Shown here piece by piece: positions 7,940 to 16,199 of a DNA stretch of 42,955 nt. Source of the stretch: JAAYCT01 sp964499575. Its GTDB lineage: Bacteria > Bacillota > Clostridia > Saccharofermentanales > Saccharofermentanaceae. Position 1 is the stretch's first letter, and each line of letters opens with the position of its first letter. The DNA lies in assembly GCA_964499575.1 (NCBI GenBank), contig CAZCLK010000016.1, forward strand, positions 1 to 42,955, given 5' to 3'. A program made the translations under genes and the position numbers. The notes beneath the pieces were generated by a model. The model saw only the letters and a program-made list of their open reading frames with translations, was not told the DNA's origin and made no database searches.

Positions 7940-9169
7940 ATGAACGAGCAACCGAGACTGGTCCTGATTTCTCTGGACGCGGTCGGCGACCATGAAGTCG
8001 ACGATCTGCTTTCGATGCCGAATTTTCCGAGGGTCGCGGAGCGGGGAAAGCTGATGCGAAAGGTCGACTCGCTTTTCATCTCGAATACCTACCCGATCCA
8101 CGCGTCGATTCAGACCGGCGTGCCGGCCTGTAAACACGGGATCGTTGATAACGATATTCAACTGCCGGGGCAAAAGGGCGAGCACTGGCGCTTCCACGTC
8201 CGTCACTTTGAGGTGCCGACACTGCCTTCCGAGGCGATGAAGGCGGGACTTCAGGTTTGTTCGCTGATGTTTCCGGTGACCGGAGCGTCCGGCGCGCGGT
8301 ACAATTTTCCGGAGATCGCCGGCAAGATGTCTTTTCCGAGACGCATGTTCCGAACCTTCCGGTACGGTAACAAGCGCTTCATTTTTTCTTCGTTGTTCCG
8401 GCACCTGCGCGCGATCGCCGCGACCGGCGTCGGGCACGGAGACGAGCTCGTCACGGCAATCTCCGCGCGACTTCTCCGGAAGAATAAGGCGGACCTTTTC
8501 CTGATTCACCTTCTGGATGTCGATGTCACTAAGCACCGGTACGGCGCGACCTCGCCGGAGGCGGCGGCGGCGCTCCGGCGCCTGGACACCCGGATCGGCG
8601 CGATCCTCGACGCGGCTTGGAGCGGACCCCGAGCCGATATGACCTCCGTGATTATATTCAGCGATCACAGTTGCATGGACGTGCATACCGCGATCCATCC
8701 GAATCAGTTACTCCGGGAGGCCGGAATATCGACTCGGGACGCCTTTTTTCACTGCTCCCACGGCTGTTGTTTTCTAAACATCTTCCGGCCGGATCATCAA
8801 AAGGAAATCGACGCGTTTATTCATGATTTTCTCCTGATCCCCGGAGTTGCGCGCGCGTTGACCGACGAGGAAATGCGCGTGTCGGGAGCGTCCCGTGAAT
8901 TTGAATGCGGCTTTGCGGCCGCGCGCGGCTTTACGTTCGGTCACTTTTCGAAAGGCCAGCACGGATATCCTTTGGACAACGAGAAGTATCAGGTATTCTA
9001 TGCCGCTTCGGGCCCGCTTGTCCCGGCCGGGCGACCCGGCGAGGGCGGAAGCCTTCTGGATGTCTGCCCGCTCGCCGTCGATATGCTCGGGCTCAAGCCC
9101 TGGCCGATGGACGGAGCCAACCGGGTTTTTCGGGCGGACGGGGAAACGGAGCCCGGGAAGACAGAGTAA
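7940..9169 (+). CDS. Alkaline-phosphatase-superfamily phosphodiesterase
   Basis: A 409-residue cytosolic protein of the type I phosphodiesterase / nucleotide pyrophosphatase group. Metal and catalytic positions are visible: LISLDAVG (first Asp), SNTYPIHASIQTG with the probable catalytic Thr, LLDVDVTKHRYG (Asp and His), IIFSDHSCMD (Asp-His) and GQHGYP with the last His. No signal peptide or membrane helix. It is followed after 15 bp by the DtxR-type regulator, so the two may share a transcript. Such enzymes hydrolyse phosphodiesters or phosphonates; the substrate cannot be told. Confidence 0.85.
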   Translation: MNEQPRLVLISLDAVGDHEVDDLLSMPNFPRVAERGKLMRKVDSLFISNTYPIHASIQTGVPACKHGIVDNDIQLPGQKGEHWRFHVRHFEVPTLPSEAMKAGLQVCSLMFPVTGASGARYNFPEIAGKMSFPRRMFRTFRYGNKRFIFSSLFRHLRAIAATGVGHGDELVTAISARLLRKNKADLFLIHLLDVDVTKHRYGATSPEAAAALRRLDTRIGAILDAAWSGPRADMTSVIIFSDHSCMDVHTAIHPNQLLREAGISTRDAFFHCSHGCCFLNIFRPDHQKEIDAFIHDFLLIPGVARALTDEEMRVSGASREFECGFAAARGFTFGHFSKGQHGYPLDNEKYQVFYAASGPLVPAGRPGEGGSLLDVCPLAVDMLGLKPWPMDGANRVFRADGETEPGKTE

Positions 9170-9184
9170 ACGGGAGGAACCCTT

Positions 9185-9577
9185 ATGGACGAACTGAGCA
9201 TCGCGATGCAAAACTATCTGGAAACCATATATGAACTCTCCCCGGCGGAGGGCGGCGTTCGCGTCAGCGACATCGCCGCGCACCTCGGTGTCTCGAAAGC
9301 CAGCGTCAATAACGCGATCAACGTCCTCTCGGAACAGGGCTATGTGTCCCGGAAAAAATATCAGGAGATTTATCTGACCGAACCCGGAGCCGAAGCCGCC
9401 GCGTTTCTGGCCGGAAAGCACAGCGTCCTGAAGTCGCTTTTCACGGAGGTCCTCGGCGTGCCCGAAGAAATCGCCGACCGCGACGCCTGCGCGATCGAGC
9501 ACATCATCAGCCGCGAAACGATTCTGGGCATTCGCAGGTATCTGCGCAAAAAAGGACCGGGCGCGGCAAAGGACTGA
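9185..9577 (+). CDS. DtxR/MntR-family metal-dependent transcriptional regulator
   Basis: A 130-residue protein with an N-terminal winged helix: AMQNYLETIYELSP, RVSDIAAHLGVSKASVNNAINVLSEQGYVSRKKYQEIYLT. This is followed by the DtxR-type dimerisation/metal region (LFTEVLGVPEEIADRDACAIEHIIS) with Asp, Cys, Glu and His positions usual for Mn/Fe/Zn-sensing members. It lacks the C-terminal SH3 domain, like MntR. Strong ribosome site (GGGAGGAA). It sits just upstream of the zinc-uptake operon and could act on it, but the palindrome there looks more like a Fur-family box. Confidence 0.9.
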   Translation: MDELSIAMQNYLETIYELSPAEGGVRVSDIAAHLGVSKASVNNAINVLSEQGYVSRKKYQEIYLTEPGAEAAAFLAGKHSVLKSLFTEVLGVPEEIADRDACAIEHIISRETILGIRRYLRKKGPGAAKD

Positions 9578-9608
9578 TCCGGCCGCTCGCGGTTTTCGCT
9601 TTTTTCGA

Positions 9609-9638
9609 TTGACATCCCTTCGCGTCCCGTTGTATGCT
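9609..9638 (+). promoter_or_regulatory. Promoter of the zinc-uptake operon
   Basis: TTGACA at 9609-9614 and TATGCT at 9633-9638 with an 18-base spacer form a near-consensus vegetative promoter. The predicted transcription start falls at the left edge of the palindrome that follows. Confidence 0.75.
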
Positions 9639-9644
9639 GTTTCT

Positions 9645-9669
9645 GCAGTTGCGAATTATTCGCAACTGC
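9645..9669 (+). promoter_or_regulatory. 25-bp palindrome, probable Zur-type operator
   Basis: A perfect palindrome with 12-base arms and one central base. Its core TGCGAAT-T-ATTCGCA is a 7-1-7 inverted repeat, the architecture of Fur/Zur/PerR boxes. It covers the predicted transcription start of znuA and ends 11 bases before its ATG, so a bound repressor would block initiation. A Fur-family gene is the last gene of the same operon, suggesting autoregulated zinc control. Confidence 0.75.
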
Positions 9670-9680
9670 GGGAGGTACCC

Positions 9681-10739
9681 ATGCGTCATTTTCGAAAACT
9701 AATTGCGCTTTTTATGGTCTCGGGCCTGGTATTATCAATGCTAACGGCCGGGTGCTCGGCGTCCCCTTTTTCCTCCGCCCGGGAGGATCAACTCAAGGTC
9801 ATTGCCAGTATTTACCCGATGGCGGACTTCGCCCGGAAAATCGGAGGCGATCGTGTATCGGTCGTTCAGATGGTCCCTGCAGGCTTCGAGCCGCACGCCT
9901 GGGAGCCGTCCGCGACCGACATGAGAACCTTTGAGATCGCGGACGTTTTTATTATGAATGGCGCCGGGATGGAGATGTGGGCCGATCAGGTTCTTTCCTC
10001 GATTCGTAATACGTCGCTGATCATCGTCGACACCTCAAGAGAGGTCGAACTAATCGCGCCCGGCGCGTACTCGTTGGACGCCACGGGAACGGAGCTCGAC
10101 CATGATAACCTCGAAGAGGAACATGACGCCGACGAAGACCATGATCCCGAGACCGAAACGGATGAGCACGACCACAACCCGGGTAACGAAACGGAAGCGC
10201 ACGAACACAACAATGGTTCATTCGACCCGCACGTCTGGCTCGACCCGGCAAACGCGAAAATTCAAATGAAATCGATCTGCGAGGCGTTCTGCCGCGCGGA
10301 CCCGGATCACGAGGGCGATTACCGCGCAAACTACGAGAAGTACGCGGCGGAGCTCGATGCCCTGGACGGCGAGTACCGCGCCGCGCTCTCCTCTTTAGAA
10401 AATCCGTATATCGTCGTCTCGCACGAAGCTTTCGGATATATGTGCAAAGCCTACGGGCTTCGTCAGATCCCGATCCGCGGGATCTCGGCGGATGCCGAAC
10501 CCGACGCCGCGCGCATGCGCGAGATCATTGAACTGACCGAACGCTATGAGATTCGCGTCATCTTTTTCGAAGCGCTCGGAAGCCCGAAGGTCGCCGAGGC
10601 GATCGCCCGAGAAACCGGTTGTGAAACAAAAGCGCTCCACCCCATCGGCGGCCTGACCCAGGAACAGATCGATGCCGGGGAAGATTATTTTTCGATCATG
10701 AGAAGCAATCTCGAAGCGCTCAAAGACGCGCTGGATTGA
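9681..10739 (+). CDS. znuA: Zinc ABC transporter substrate-binding lipoprotein (ZnuA/AdcA type)
   Basis: A 352-residue cluster A-I binding protein. The signal peptide ends in a lipobox (LTAGC), so it is membrane-anchored. The mature domain starts KVIASIYPMADFARKIGGD and has the zinc-site histidine in FEPHAWEPS. A His/Asp/Glu-rich loop (about residues 138-180, with EEEHDADEDHD and DEHDHN) is followed by DPHVWLDP with the second ligand, VVSHEAFGY with the third, and the late acidic ligand in GLTQEQIDAGEDYF. The metal loop and the downstream Fur gene point to zinc. The ATG at 9681 follows GGGAGG; a longer frame from 9609 would run through the promoter. Confidence 0.93.
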   Translation: MRHFRKLIALFMVSGLVLSMLTAGCSASPFSSAREDQLKVIASIYPMADFARKIGGDRVSVVQMVPAGFEPHAWEPSATDMRTFEIADVFIMNGAGMEMWADQVLSSIRNTSLIIVDTSREVELIAPGAYSLDATGTELDHDNLEEEHDADEDHDPETETDEHDHNPGNETEAHEHNNGSFDPHVWLDPANAKIQMKSICEAFCRADPDHEGDYRANYEKYAAELDALDGEYRAALSSLENPYIVVSHEAFGYMCKAYGLRQIPIRGISADAEPDAARMREIIELTERYEIRVIFFEALGSPKVAEAIARETGCETKALHPIGGLTQEQIDAGEDYFSIMRSNLEALKDALD

Positions 10740-10754
10740 CGGAGAGGAGTCGGT

Positions 10755-11576
10755 ATGGCCAATAAAGAAATCGCGATCGAGGTCGATCATTTAAGTTTCG
10801 GATACTCCGATAAACTCTTCCTCAACGACGTGTCCTTCCGGATCGAAAAGGGCGATTTCGCCGCGATCATCGGCGATAACGGCTCCGGCAAGAGCACAAT
10901 GGTCAAGTTGATCCTCGGCCTGCTTTCGCCGGTGCGCGGCACCGTTCGCGTAACAGGCCGGGACGTGTCCGGATCGAACCGGCCGACCTCGGTCGGCTAC
11001 GTGCCCCAGAATTCCGGTGATTCCGTCGCCCGCTTCCCGGCCTCCGCCGAAGAGATCGTCCTTTCGAGCCTCTACCGCCGGATCGGGCCTTTGCGGTTCG
11101 CCGGAAAAACCCACCGCGCGATCGCGCGCGAGGCGATCAAACAAGCCGGCCTTTCGGATCTGATCCACAAACTCCCGTCCGAGATGTCCGGCGGCCAGCG
11201 CCAGCGACTGATGCTCGCCCGCGTACTCGCGAATCGGCCGGAGATCCTGATTCTGGACGAACCGACCGTCGGCATCGACTCCGACGCGGTCGACCGCCTC
11301 CTTTCTGTCCTCCATGACATCAACATCTCCTCGAAAACAACGATCCTGATGGTCACCCACGATATCGCCAAGATCGCCTCGTTCGCGAACCGGGTCCTGT
11401 GTCTTTCCGAGAAGCATTTTTCCGAAAACGACCTCCCAGAGGGAACCGTCGTACACATCCACCCGCTTCAGCACGACCACATTTACGAACACATTCATTG
11501 CGCGAACTGTGAGAAAAGTCACGATCCCGACCACTGCGAAGCTTGCGCAAAGCAGAAGAACGGAGGGCGCAAATGA
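10755..11576 (+). CDS. znuC: Zinc ABC transporter ATP-binding protein with Cys/His-rich tail
   Basis: A 273-residue ABC ATPase: Walker A GDNGSGKST, Q-loop YVPQNSGDS, signature MSGGQRQR, Walker B ILILDEPT, and H-loop VTHD. It energises the ZnuB channel. Unusually, the last ~40 residues form a His/Cys-rich tail (HIHPLQHDHIYEHIH, then CANC and CEAC eight residues apart) that could bind zinc and report cytosolic zinc to the transporter; that role is inference. It starts 15 bp after znuA, and its stop overlaps the znuB start. Confidence 0.93.
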   Translation: MANKEIAIEVDHLSFGYSDKLFLNDVSFRIEKGDFAAIIGDNGSGKSTMVKLILGLLSPVRGTVRVTGRDVSGSNRPTSVGYVPQNSGDSVARFPASAEEIVLSSLYRRIGPLRFAGKTHRAIAREAIKQAGLSDLIHKLPSEMSGGQRQRLMLARVLANRPEILILDEPTVGIDSDAVDRLLSVLHDINISSKTTILMVTHDIAKIASFANRVLCLSEKHFSENDLPEGTVVHIHPLQHDHIYEHIHCANCEKSHDPDHCEACAKQKNGGRK

Positions 11577-12415
11577 TGCCGGACATTTTTCTTTATCCGT
11601 TCATGCAAAAGGCATTCATCGTCGGGATCCTTCTTTCCGTGATCATCGCGTGCCTCGGCACGGTCGTCGTCCATAAACGCCTCTCGCTGATCGGCTCGGC
11701 GCTCTCGCACTCCTCGCTCGCGGGCGTCGCGATCGGCCTTCTTCTGGGCTTCAGCCCGGTTCTCGGCGCCGTCGGCATATGCGTCGTCTCCGCGCTTTGT
11801 ATCGAAGCGATTCGAAAGCGCCTTCCCGCCTTTTCCGAACTGGCCGTCGCGATCACGCTTTCGGTCGGTATCGGGCTCGCGGGCGTCCTTTCGGGCTTTG
11901 TCAAAAACTCGAGCGACTTCAACAGCTTTCTTTTCGGAAGCATCGTCGCGATCGAATCCTTCGAGCTTCTGGTGGTTCTGATCCTCTCGAGCGTCGTTCT
12001 TCTGGTGTTCTTATTGATGTACAAAGAACTCTTCTATGTTTCCTTCGACGAAGAGGCCGCCGCGCTCTCGGGCGTACCGGTCGGCTTGGTTAATTTCATC
12101 TTCACCGTCCTCACCGCCGTGACCGTCTCGGTCGCCGCACGAACCGTCGGCGCGCTTGTCGTGTCGTCCCTCCTGGTCGTCCCGGTCGCCGCGGCGATGC
12201 AAATCGCCCGAAGTTATAAAACAACGATCCTCTGGTCGGTCCTTTTCGCGTTGCTTTCGACGCTTCTCGGCCTGACCGTATCTTTCTACGCAGGGCTCAA
12301 GCCGGGCGGTACGATCTGCCTTCTTTCCGCCGGATTTTTCCTCGCGGCGGTCGGCGCAAAAGTCATGCGTTCCCGGCTCAGCGTTTTAAAGCATCGTGAG
12401 GCAAGCCATGAATGA
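11573..12415 (+). CDS. znuB: Zinc ABC transporter permease
   Basis: A ~280-residue integral membrane protein of the ABC-3 (ZnuB/MntB/TroC) family with about eight helices. Typical family segments are IACLGTVVVHKRLSLIGSALSHSSLAGVAIG near the start, the DEEAAALSGVP cytosolic contact region, and RTVGALVVSSLLVVPVAAAMQ. Two ATGs (11573 and 11576) both overlap the znuC stop and follow GGAGGG; either may be used. Forms the channel for znuA/znuC. Its 3' end overlaps the start of the Fur-family gene. Confidence 0.93.
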   Translation: MMPDIFLYPFMQKAFIVGILLSVIIACLGTVVVHKRLSLIGSALSHSSLAGVAIGLLLGFSPVLGAVGICVVSALCIEAIRKRLPAFSELAVAITLSVGIGLAGVLSGFVKNSSDFNSFLFGSIVAIESFELLVVLILSSVVLLVFLLMYKELFYVSFDEEAAALSGVPVGLVNFIFTVLTAVTVSVAARTVGALVVSSLLVVPVAAAMQIARSYKTTILWSVLFALLSTLLGLTVSFYAGLKPGGTICLLSAGFFLAAVGAKVMRSRLSVLKHREASHE

Positions 12416-12851
12416 TCGCTGTCCGGAATGGCCGAGGGGCTTGAAGAGGACCCGCGCGCGCCTTTCGGTCTGGGACGCGCTTAAGGAACAGACGCGCCCG
12501 GTTTCCGCGGCGATGCTTTTCGAGCGCCTGTCCGAAAACCACTCCGACGTCAGCCTTTCCTCCGTCTATCGAAATCTCGAGGTCTTCGCAGGGTGCCAGG
12601 CCGTCGTCCGAACAACGTCGCCGGACGGGACCGCAACACTCTACGGGCTCAACACGCACCGGAACACGCACCTGTCGGTCTGCATCGCCTGCCACGCCGT
12701 TCGCCCGGTCTCGGACTGCGCATACGAACGCGCCGCAAGCGCCGTCACCGAGGAGGGTTTTCACGTCACCGGCCATCGGCTGGAACTATTAGGCTATTGT
12801 GAGAAGTGTTATCGGAGGCTCGAAAAAGAAGCACCGTCCGCAGAAGAATAA
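12408..12851 (+). CDS. zur: Fur-family regulator, probably the zinc sensor Zur
   Basis: A 147-residue Fur-type repressor. The N-terminal winged helix shows RLSVWDALKEQTRPVSAAMLFERL and VSLSSVYRNLEVF, and is followed by the dimerisation domain with THRNTHLSVCIACHAV and the C-terminal LGYCEKCY. The two CxxC motifs form the structural zinc site of this family. The ATG at 12408, behind GAGG, overlaps the znuB stop; an upstream GTG at 12396 is possible. Co-transcription with znuACB and the 7-1-7 palindrome at the operon promoter support Zur rather than Fur or PerR. Confidence 0.85.
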   Translation: MNDRCPEWPRGLKRTRARLSVWDALKEQTRPVSAAMLFERLSENHSDVSLSSVYRNLEVFAGCQAVVRTTSPDGTATLYGLNTHRNTHLSVCIACHAVRPVSDCAYERAASAVTEEGFHVTGHRLELLGYCEKCYRRLEKEAPSAEE

Positions 12852-12883
12852 TCCGCCAAAGCCTTATTCTTCGTGGATTGATC

Positions 12884-12940
12884 GAAAAACGAAGCGCACC
12901 TCCGATGCACGGCTCCAAGCCGACATTTTCGGTGCGCTTC
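12884..12940 (-). terminator. Intrinsic terminator of the citramalate synthase-like gene
   Basis: A perfect 10-bp inverted repeat (GAAGCGCACC at 12891-12900 and its complement at 12931-12940) encloses a small inner hairpin. On the minus strand it is followed by a GTTTTT run. It lies 55 bases after the stop codon of the gene ending at 12996 and may also slow transcripts from the convergent zinc operon. Confidence 0.7.
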
Positions 12941-12995
12941 ATATTAAATTTTCGTTTTCGAACGGCGACCGGATTGACCGGGCCGCTCTCCTGAT

Positions 12996-14543
12996 TTATC
13001 CCTCGCTCTTTTCGCCCATCCGGCTCTTCCGGTCGATGACGTTGAGCATCTTGGCGGTCGCTTTGATCGCGGACGCGGTCTGGTCGGAATCTAGCCCTCT
13101 GGTCTTGAACTCCTTGCCGTTCCGCCACGTGATCACCGTCTCGACCAATGCGCTGGTTTTGCCGCCCGGCGGGATCGTGACGATGTAATCGACCAGTTCC
13201 GGAAGTTCTTTTCCGATTTCTTTATAGATCTTCTGGATCGCCTTCATGAACGCGTCATACTGGCCGTCGCCGGGCGAAGTCGCCTCGTGAAGTTCTCCGT
13301 CGATATTGAGGCAAACTGTCGCGACCGGCGAGAGATCTCTGGCATGGCACAGGTAGTAATTTTTAACCTTGATGTGGTACTCTTCCTCTTTACTTCCGAG
13401 GACATCGGAGATGATGTACGGAAGTTCCTCGGTCGTCACGTTCTCCTTGCGGTCGCCGAGCTCGACGATCCGCGCGGTCACCTTCGCGAGCGATTCCTTA
13501 TCGAGCTCGATGCCGAGCTCCTCGAGGTTTTTGGCGACGCTCGCCTTACCGGAAGTCTTGCCGAGCGCATATTTCCGGAGCCGTCCGAAACGCTCGGGCG
13601 CGAGACGGTTACAGTATAGGCTGTCCTTGATATCCCCGTCCGCGTGGACGCCGCAGGTCTGCGTGAATACATTTTCGCCGATGATCGGCTTATTGCCCGG
13701 GATCCGGATTCCCGTAAAGGCTTCGACGATTTTACTGATCTTACTGAGCGCTCCCTCGTCGACCGCCATCTCGACCGTTTCATCCCCGCTCAGGTGATCC
13801 CGAAGCACGCTGACGACCGACGAAAGCGCCGCGTTACCGGTCCGCTCGCCGAGCCCGTTCACCGTCGTATGGACACCTACGGCTCCGCCACGAACCGCCT
13901 CTAAAGAATTGGCGACCGCCAGATCATAATCGTTATGTGCGTGAAACTCGAACGGCACCGGCCATCCGGCAACCATCCGTCGCATAAACTCATAGGTCTT
14001 TGCCGGCGTCAGGATCCCGAGCGTGTCGGGAAGCAGGAAGCGTTTGACCGGCAGTTTGACGCAAAAATCCATAAATGCCTTCACGTACTCCGGCGAATCC
14101 TGAATTCCGTTTGACCAGTCCTCCAGGTAGATATTAACGGTCATCCCTTTACCGACCGCGTAGCGGACAACCTTTTCGATGTCCGAAAAATGCTCCTCCG
14201 GAGACTTTTTGAGTTGCTTCGTCACATGCCGGAGCGAGCCCTTACAGAGAAGATTCATTGTCATAATGCCCGCGTCGCACAGCCAATCGACGGATTTACC
14301 TCCGTCCACGAAAGCGAGCGCCTCGACCCGGTCGGCAAACCCCTTGCGCGCCGCCCACTCGGTGATCTTTTTGGCGGCGTCGATATCGCCCTCCGAAATC
14401 CGCGCCGACGTGACCTCGATCCGGTCGACCTTGACATCCTCCAGGAGCATACGCGCGATGTTGAACTTCTCGTTCTCGGTAAAAGCGACGCCGGGCGTCT
14501 GCTCTCCATCCCGAAGTGTCGTGTCCATGATCTGAACTTTCAT
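12996..14543 (-). CDS. cimA: Citramalate / 2-isopropylmalate synthase-family enzyme, probably citramalate synthase
   Basis: A 515-residue Claisen-type acyltransferase. The catalytic TIM barrel opens with QIMDTTLRDGEQTPGVAF and continues with FHAHNDYDLAVANSLEAV, the HxH metal site, and TVNGLGERTGNAAL. A linker (GVHADGDIKDSLY) and a C-terminal regulatory domain follow. The family condenses acetyl-CoA with pyruvate (isoleucine route) or 2-ketoisovalerate (leucine route). The T-box leader has a probable ATC (Ile) specifier, favouring citramalate synthase; this is inference. The ATG at 14543 follows ACGGAGGT; a longer frame to 14684 lies in the leader RNA. Confidence 0.85.
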   Translation of the reverse strand: MKVQIMDTTLRDGEQTPGVAFTENEKFNIARMLLEDVKVDRIEVTSARISEGDIDAAKKITEWAARKGFADRVEALAFVDGGKSVDWLCDAGIMTMNLLCKGSLRHVTKQLKKSPEEHFSDIEKVVRYAVGKGMTVNIYLEDWSNGIQDSPEYVKAFMDFCVKLPVKRFLLPDTLGILTPAKTYEFMRRMVAGWPVPFEFHAHNDYDLAVANSLEAVRGGAVGVHTTVNGLGERTGNAALSSVVSVLRDHLSGDETVEMAVDEGALSKISKIVEAFTGIRIPGNKPIIGENVFTQTCGVHADGDIKDSLYCNRLAPERFGRLRKYALGKTSGKASVAKNLEELGIELDKESLAKVTARIVELGDRKENVTTEELPYIISDVLGSKEEEYHIKVKNYYLCHARDLSPVATVCLNIDGELHEATSPGDGQYDAFMKAIQKIYKEIGKELPELVDYIVTIPPGGKTSALVETVITWRNGKEFKTRGLDSDQTASAIKATAKMLNVIDRKSRMGEKSEG

Positions 14544-14613
14544 TTTAAAAACCTCCGTGTAACGATCGCCCGCGCCTTCGCGGACCTTCCTCGTCGCACC
14601 GGTACGGAAAATA

Positions 14614-14849
14614 GAAAAAACCTCCCGTCCCCTACAGGACGAAAGGTCTACCTTCGCTATACCACCTGTACGACATACCAACATATGCGTTCCCTGATAA
14701 CGGGGGAAAACCGTCGGATCCTACTTCAATTCGGTCCGAAACTCGGGAGTGATATTCGGCTGATCCTTACTCGTACCGGGCTCCCACCGCCCCCGGCTCG
14801 CTGTGACTTTCAAAAACAGCGTACTGTCTCCGTCATCGTTTATCGATAT
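14614..14849 (-). ncRNA. T-box riboswitch leader, probably tRNA-Ile responsive
   Basis: On the minus strand the leader has the usual T-box order. Stem I begins with ACGATGACGGAGACAGTACG and has a GAGCCGGGGGCGG-type loop. A specifier region GAATATCACTCC follows, with ATC at 14753-14751. The T-box itself reads GGTGGTATAGCGAAGG (14651-14666), close to the consensus that pairs with uncharged tRNA ends. Last comes a terminator hairpin at 14621-14646 followed by six T. Uncharged tRNA-Ile should stabilise the antiterminator and switch on the downstream gene. The class is confident; the specifier is inferred by position. Confidence 0.88.
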
Positions 14850-14855
14850 GGACCT

Positions 14856-14883
14856 ATTATACAAGAAATATCGGGGTTGTAAA
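14856..14883 (-). promoter_or_regulatory. Promoter of the T-box leader
   Basis: On the minus strand TTTACA (14883-14878) and TATAAT (14861-14856) are separated by 16 bases. The predicted start is near 14849, just ahead of stem I. Confidence 0.7.
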
Positions 14884-14905
14884 GGGTGCGAGCATATCGA
14901 ACGAA

Positions 14906-14941
14906 TTTCGATTAATTCGAGTTTTATTCGATGTATCGAAT
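14906..14941. repeat. TCGA-rich palindromes between MFS gene and T-box promoter
   Basis: A perfect 16-bp palindrome (ATTCGATGTATCGAAT, 14926-14941) and an adjacent imperfect one around CGATTAATTCG (14908-14918) lie just after the MFS stop codon and upstream of the T-box promoter. No T run follows either, so they are not terminators. They could be a repressor site, but nothing adjacent is an obvious regulator. Confidence 0.45.
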
Positions 14942-14945
14942 GAGT

Positions 14946-16199
14946 TTATCCGCAATTTTTATTATTTGCTTTCATATTCAAGAAAAGATAAAGCGGGATC
15001 GCGACCAGCTGCGCCGCGAGGGATACCGCGATCATTACCGGTATGCTGATATCGTACAGCGTGCCCAGAAGCCAGCTCCCGAGAAACCAGAATATCCCGA
15101 ACGAGCACTCGAAGATCCCGTAGCCCGTGGCTCGACTGGTTTTCGGAACCATGTCGGTGACGACTGCCTTGAGGATCGATTCCTGGGCGCCCATGCCGAC
15201 GCCCCACAAACCGATGCCCAGAAGGACCATCGGGATCGAATCAAAGGCAAAAACAAACCACGCGAACGGCGCGGAAATGATCGTCGACAGTACGAGCGCC
15301 TTGACGCCCTTCTTGTCGTACAGATGCCCGAACAGGAGCGCCGCGACCGCGTCAACGAGCATCGCTCCGGCATAGAGCAGCGGAAGCGTGCCGCTACGAA
15401 CGATCGACGTGGTCTCCGTAAGCCCGGGAGCCAATCCGGCAAAGGTCTTCGAAACGTGCAGAATAATAATCGAGTAGTCGATGAAGCCGAACGCGAACAG
15501 GCTGATCCCGGCGATATAGAGGACAAACTCCTTCTTGATTTTGAACGGAACGTACACCTTCGGTTCGGGCTCGAAATGCTCCGGATCGGGAAACTTCCGC
15601 TTCGTGACAAAAAGTAAAACGATCGTAATCGCGCCCGGGATCGCGAGAAAAGCGAGCCCCGTCGAATAAACCCGAAACGTCGTCCCGTCGGTTCGGAACA
15701 GCATGACGACATAAAGGAGCACCGGCCCGAGGAACGCGCCGATCTGATCCAGAAGTTCCTGAAATCCGAAGCTTTTCCCCGCGCCCTCCTGAGACGCCGC
15801 GAAAGAAAGGATCGTATCCTTGGCGGGCTTCTTGATCGCCTTACCCATCCGTTGGACGACGAGAAGTACGCACGCCATGATCCAACCGTTTTCGCCGACG
15901 AGCGCGAGTGCGGGAACGGCGATAATATCCAGTAAATATCCGGCGATGGTCATCGGCCAGTACTTCTTCGTCCGGTCGGTCAGCCGGCCGAAAACATACC
16001 GCATCGAGTAACCGACCAGCTCTCCCAATCCGGAAATGAAGCCGATCGTTCCGGCGGACGCACCGAGAAGCGAAAGATACGCGCCCCGAATGCTTGAGGC
16101 CCCTTCGTGGGTCATATCGGAAAAGAGGCTCACGATGCCGAACATAATGATGAACAACATCGCCTGTGAGAGCCCGCGCTTATTTCTTATGTCACGCAT
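14946..16199 (-). CDS. MFS transporter
   Basis: A 417-residue permease with about 12 predicted membrane helices. The MFS hallmark loop 2-3 reads GRLTDRTKKYWP, and the related loop in the second half reads GHLYDKKGVKAL. A short N terminus (MRDIRNKRGLSQ) precedes helix 1, which contains LFSDMTHEGASS, a motif I associate with a widespread group of uncharacterised or drug-type MFS proteins. The protein is complete and ends in a polar Lys/Asn tail. Substrate unknown. Monocistronic or co-transcribed with the membrane protein ending at 16303. Confidence 0.85.
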   Translation of the reverse strand: MRDIRNKRGLSQAMLFIIMFGIVSLFSDMTHEGASSIRGAYLSLLGASAGTIGFISGLGELVGYSMRYVFGRLTDRTKKYWPMTIAGYLLDIIAVPALALVGENGWIMACVLLVVQRMGKAIKKPAKDTILSFAASQEGAGKSFGFQELLDQIGAFLGPVLLYVVMLFRTDGTTFRVYSTGLAFLAIPGAITIVLLFVTKRKFPDPEHFEPEPKVYVPFKIKKEFVLYIAGISLFAFGFIDYSIIILHVSKTFAGLAPGLTETTSIVRSGTLPLLYAGAMLVDAVAALLFGHLYDKKGVKALVLSTIISAPFAWFVFAFDSIPMVLLGIGLWGVGMGAQESILKAVVTDMVPKTSRATGYGIFECSFGIFWFLGSWLLGTLYDISIPVMIAVSLAAQLVAIPLYLFLNMKANNKNCG

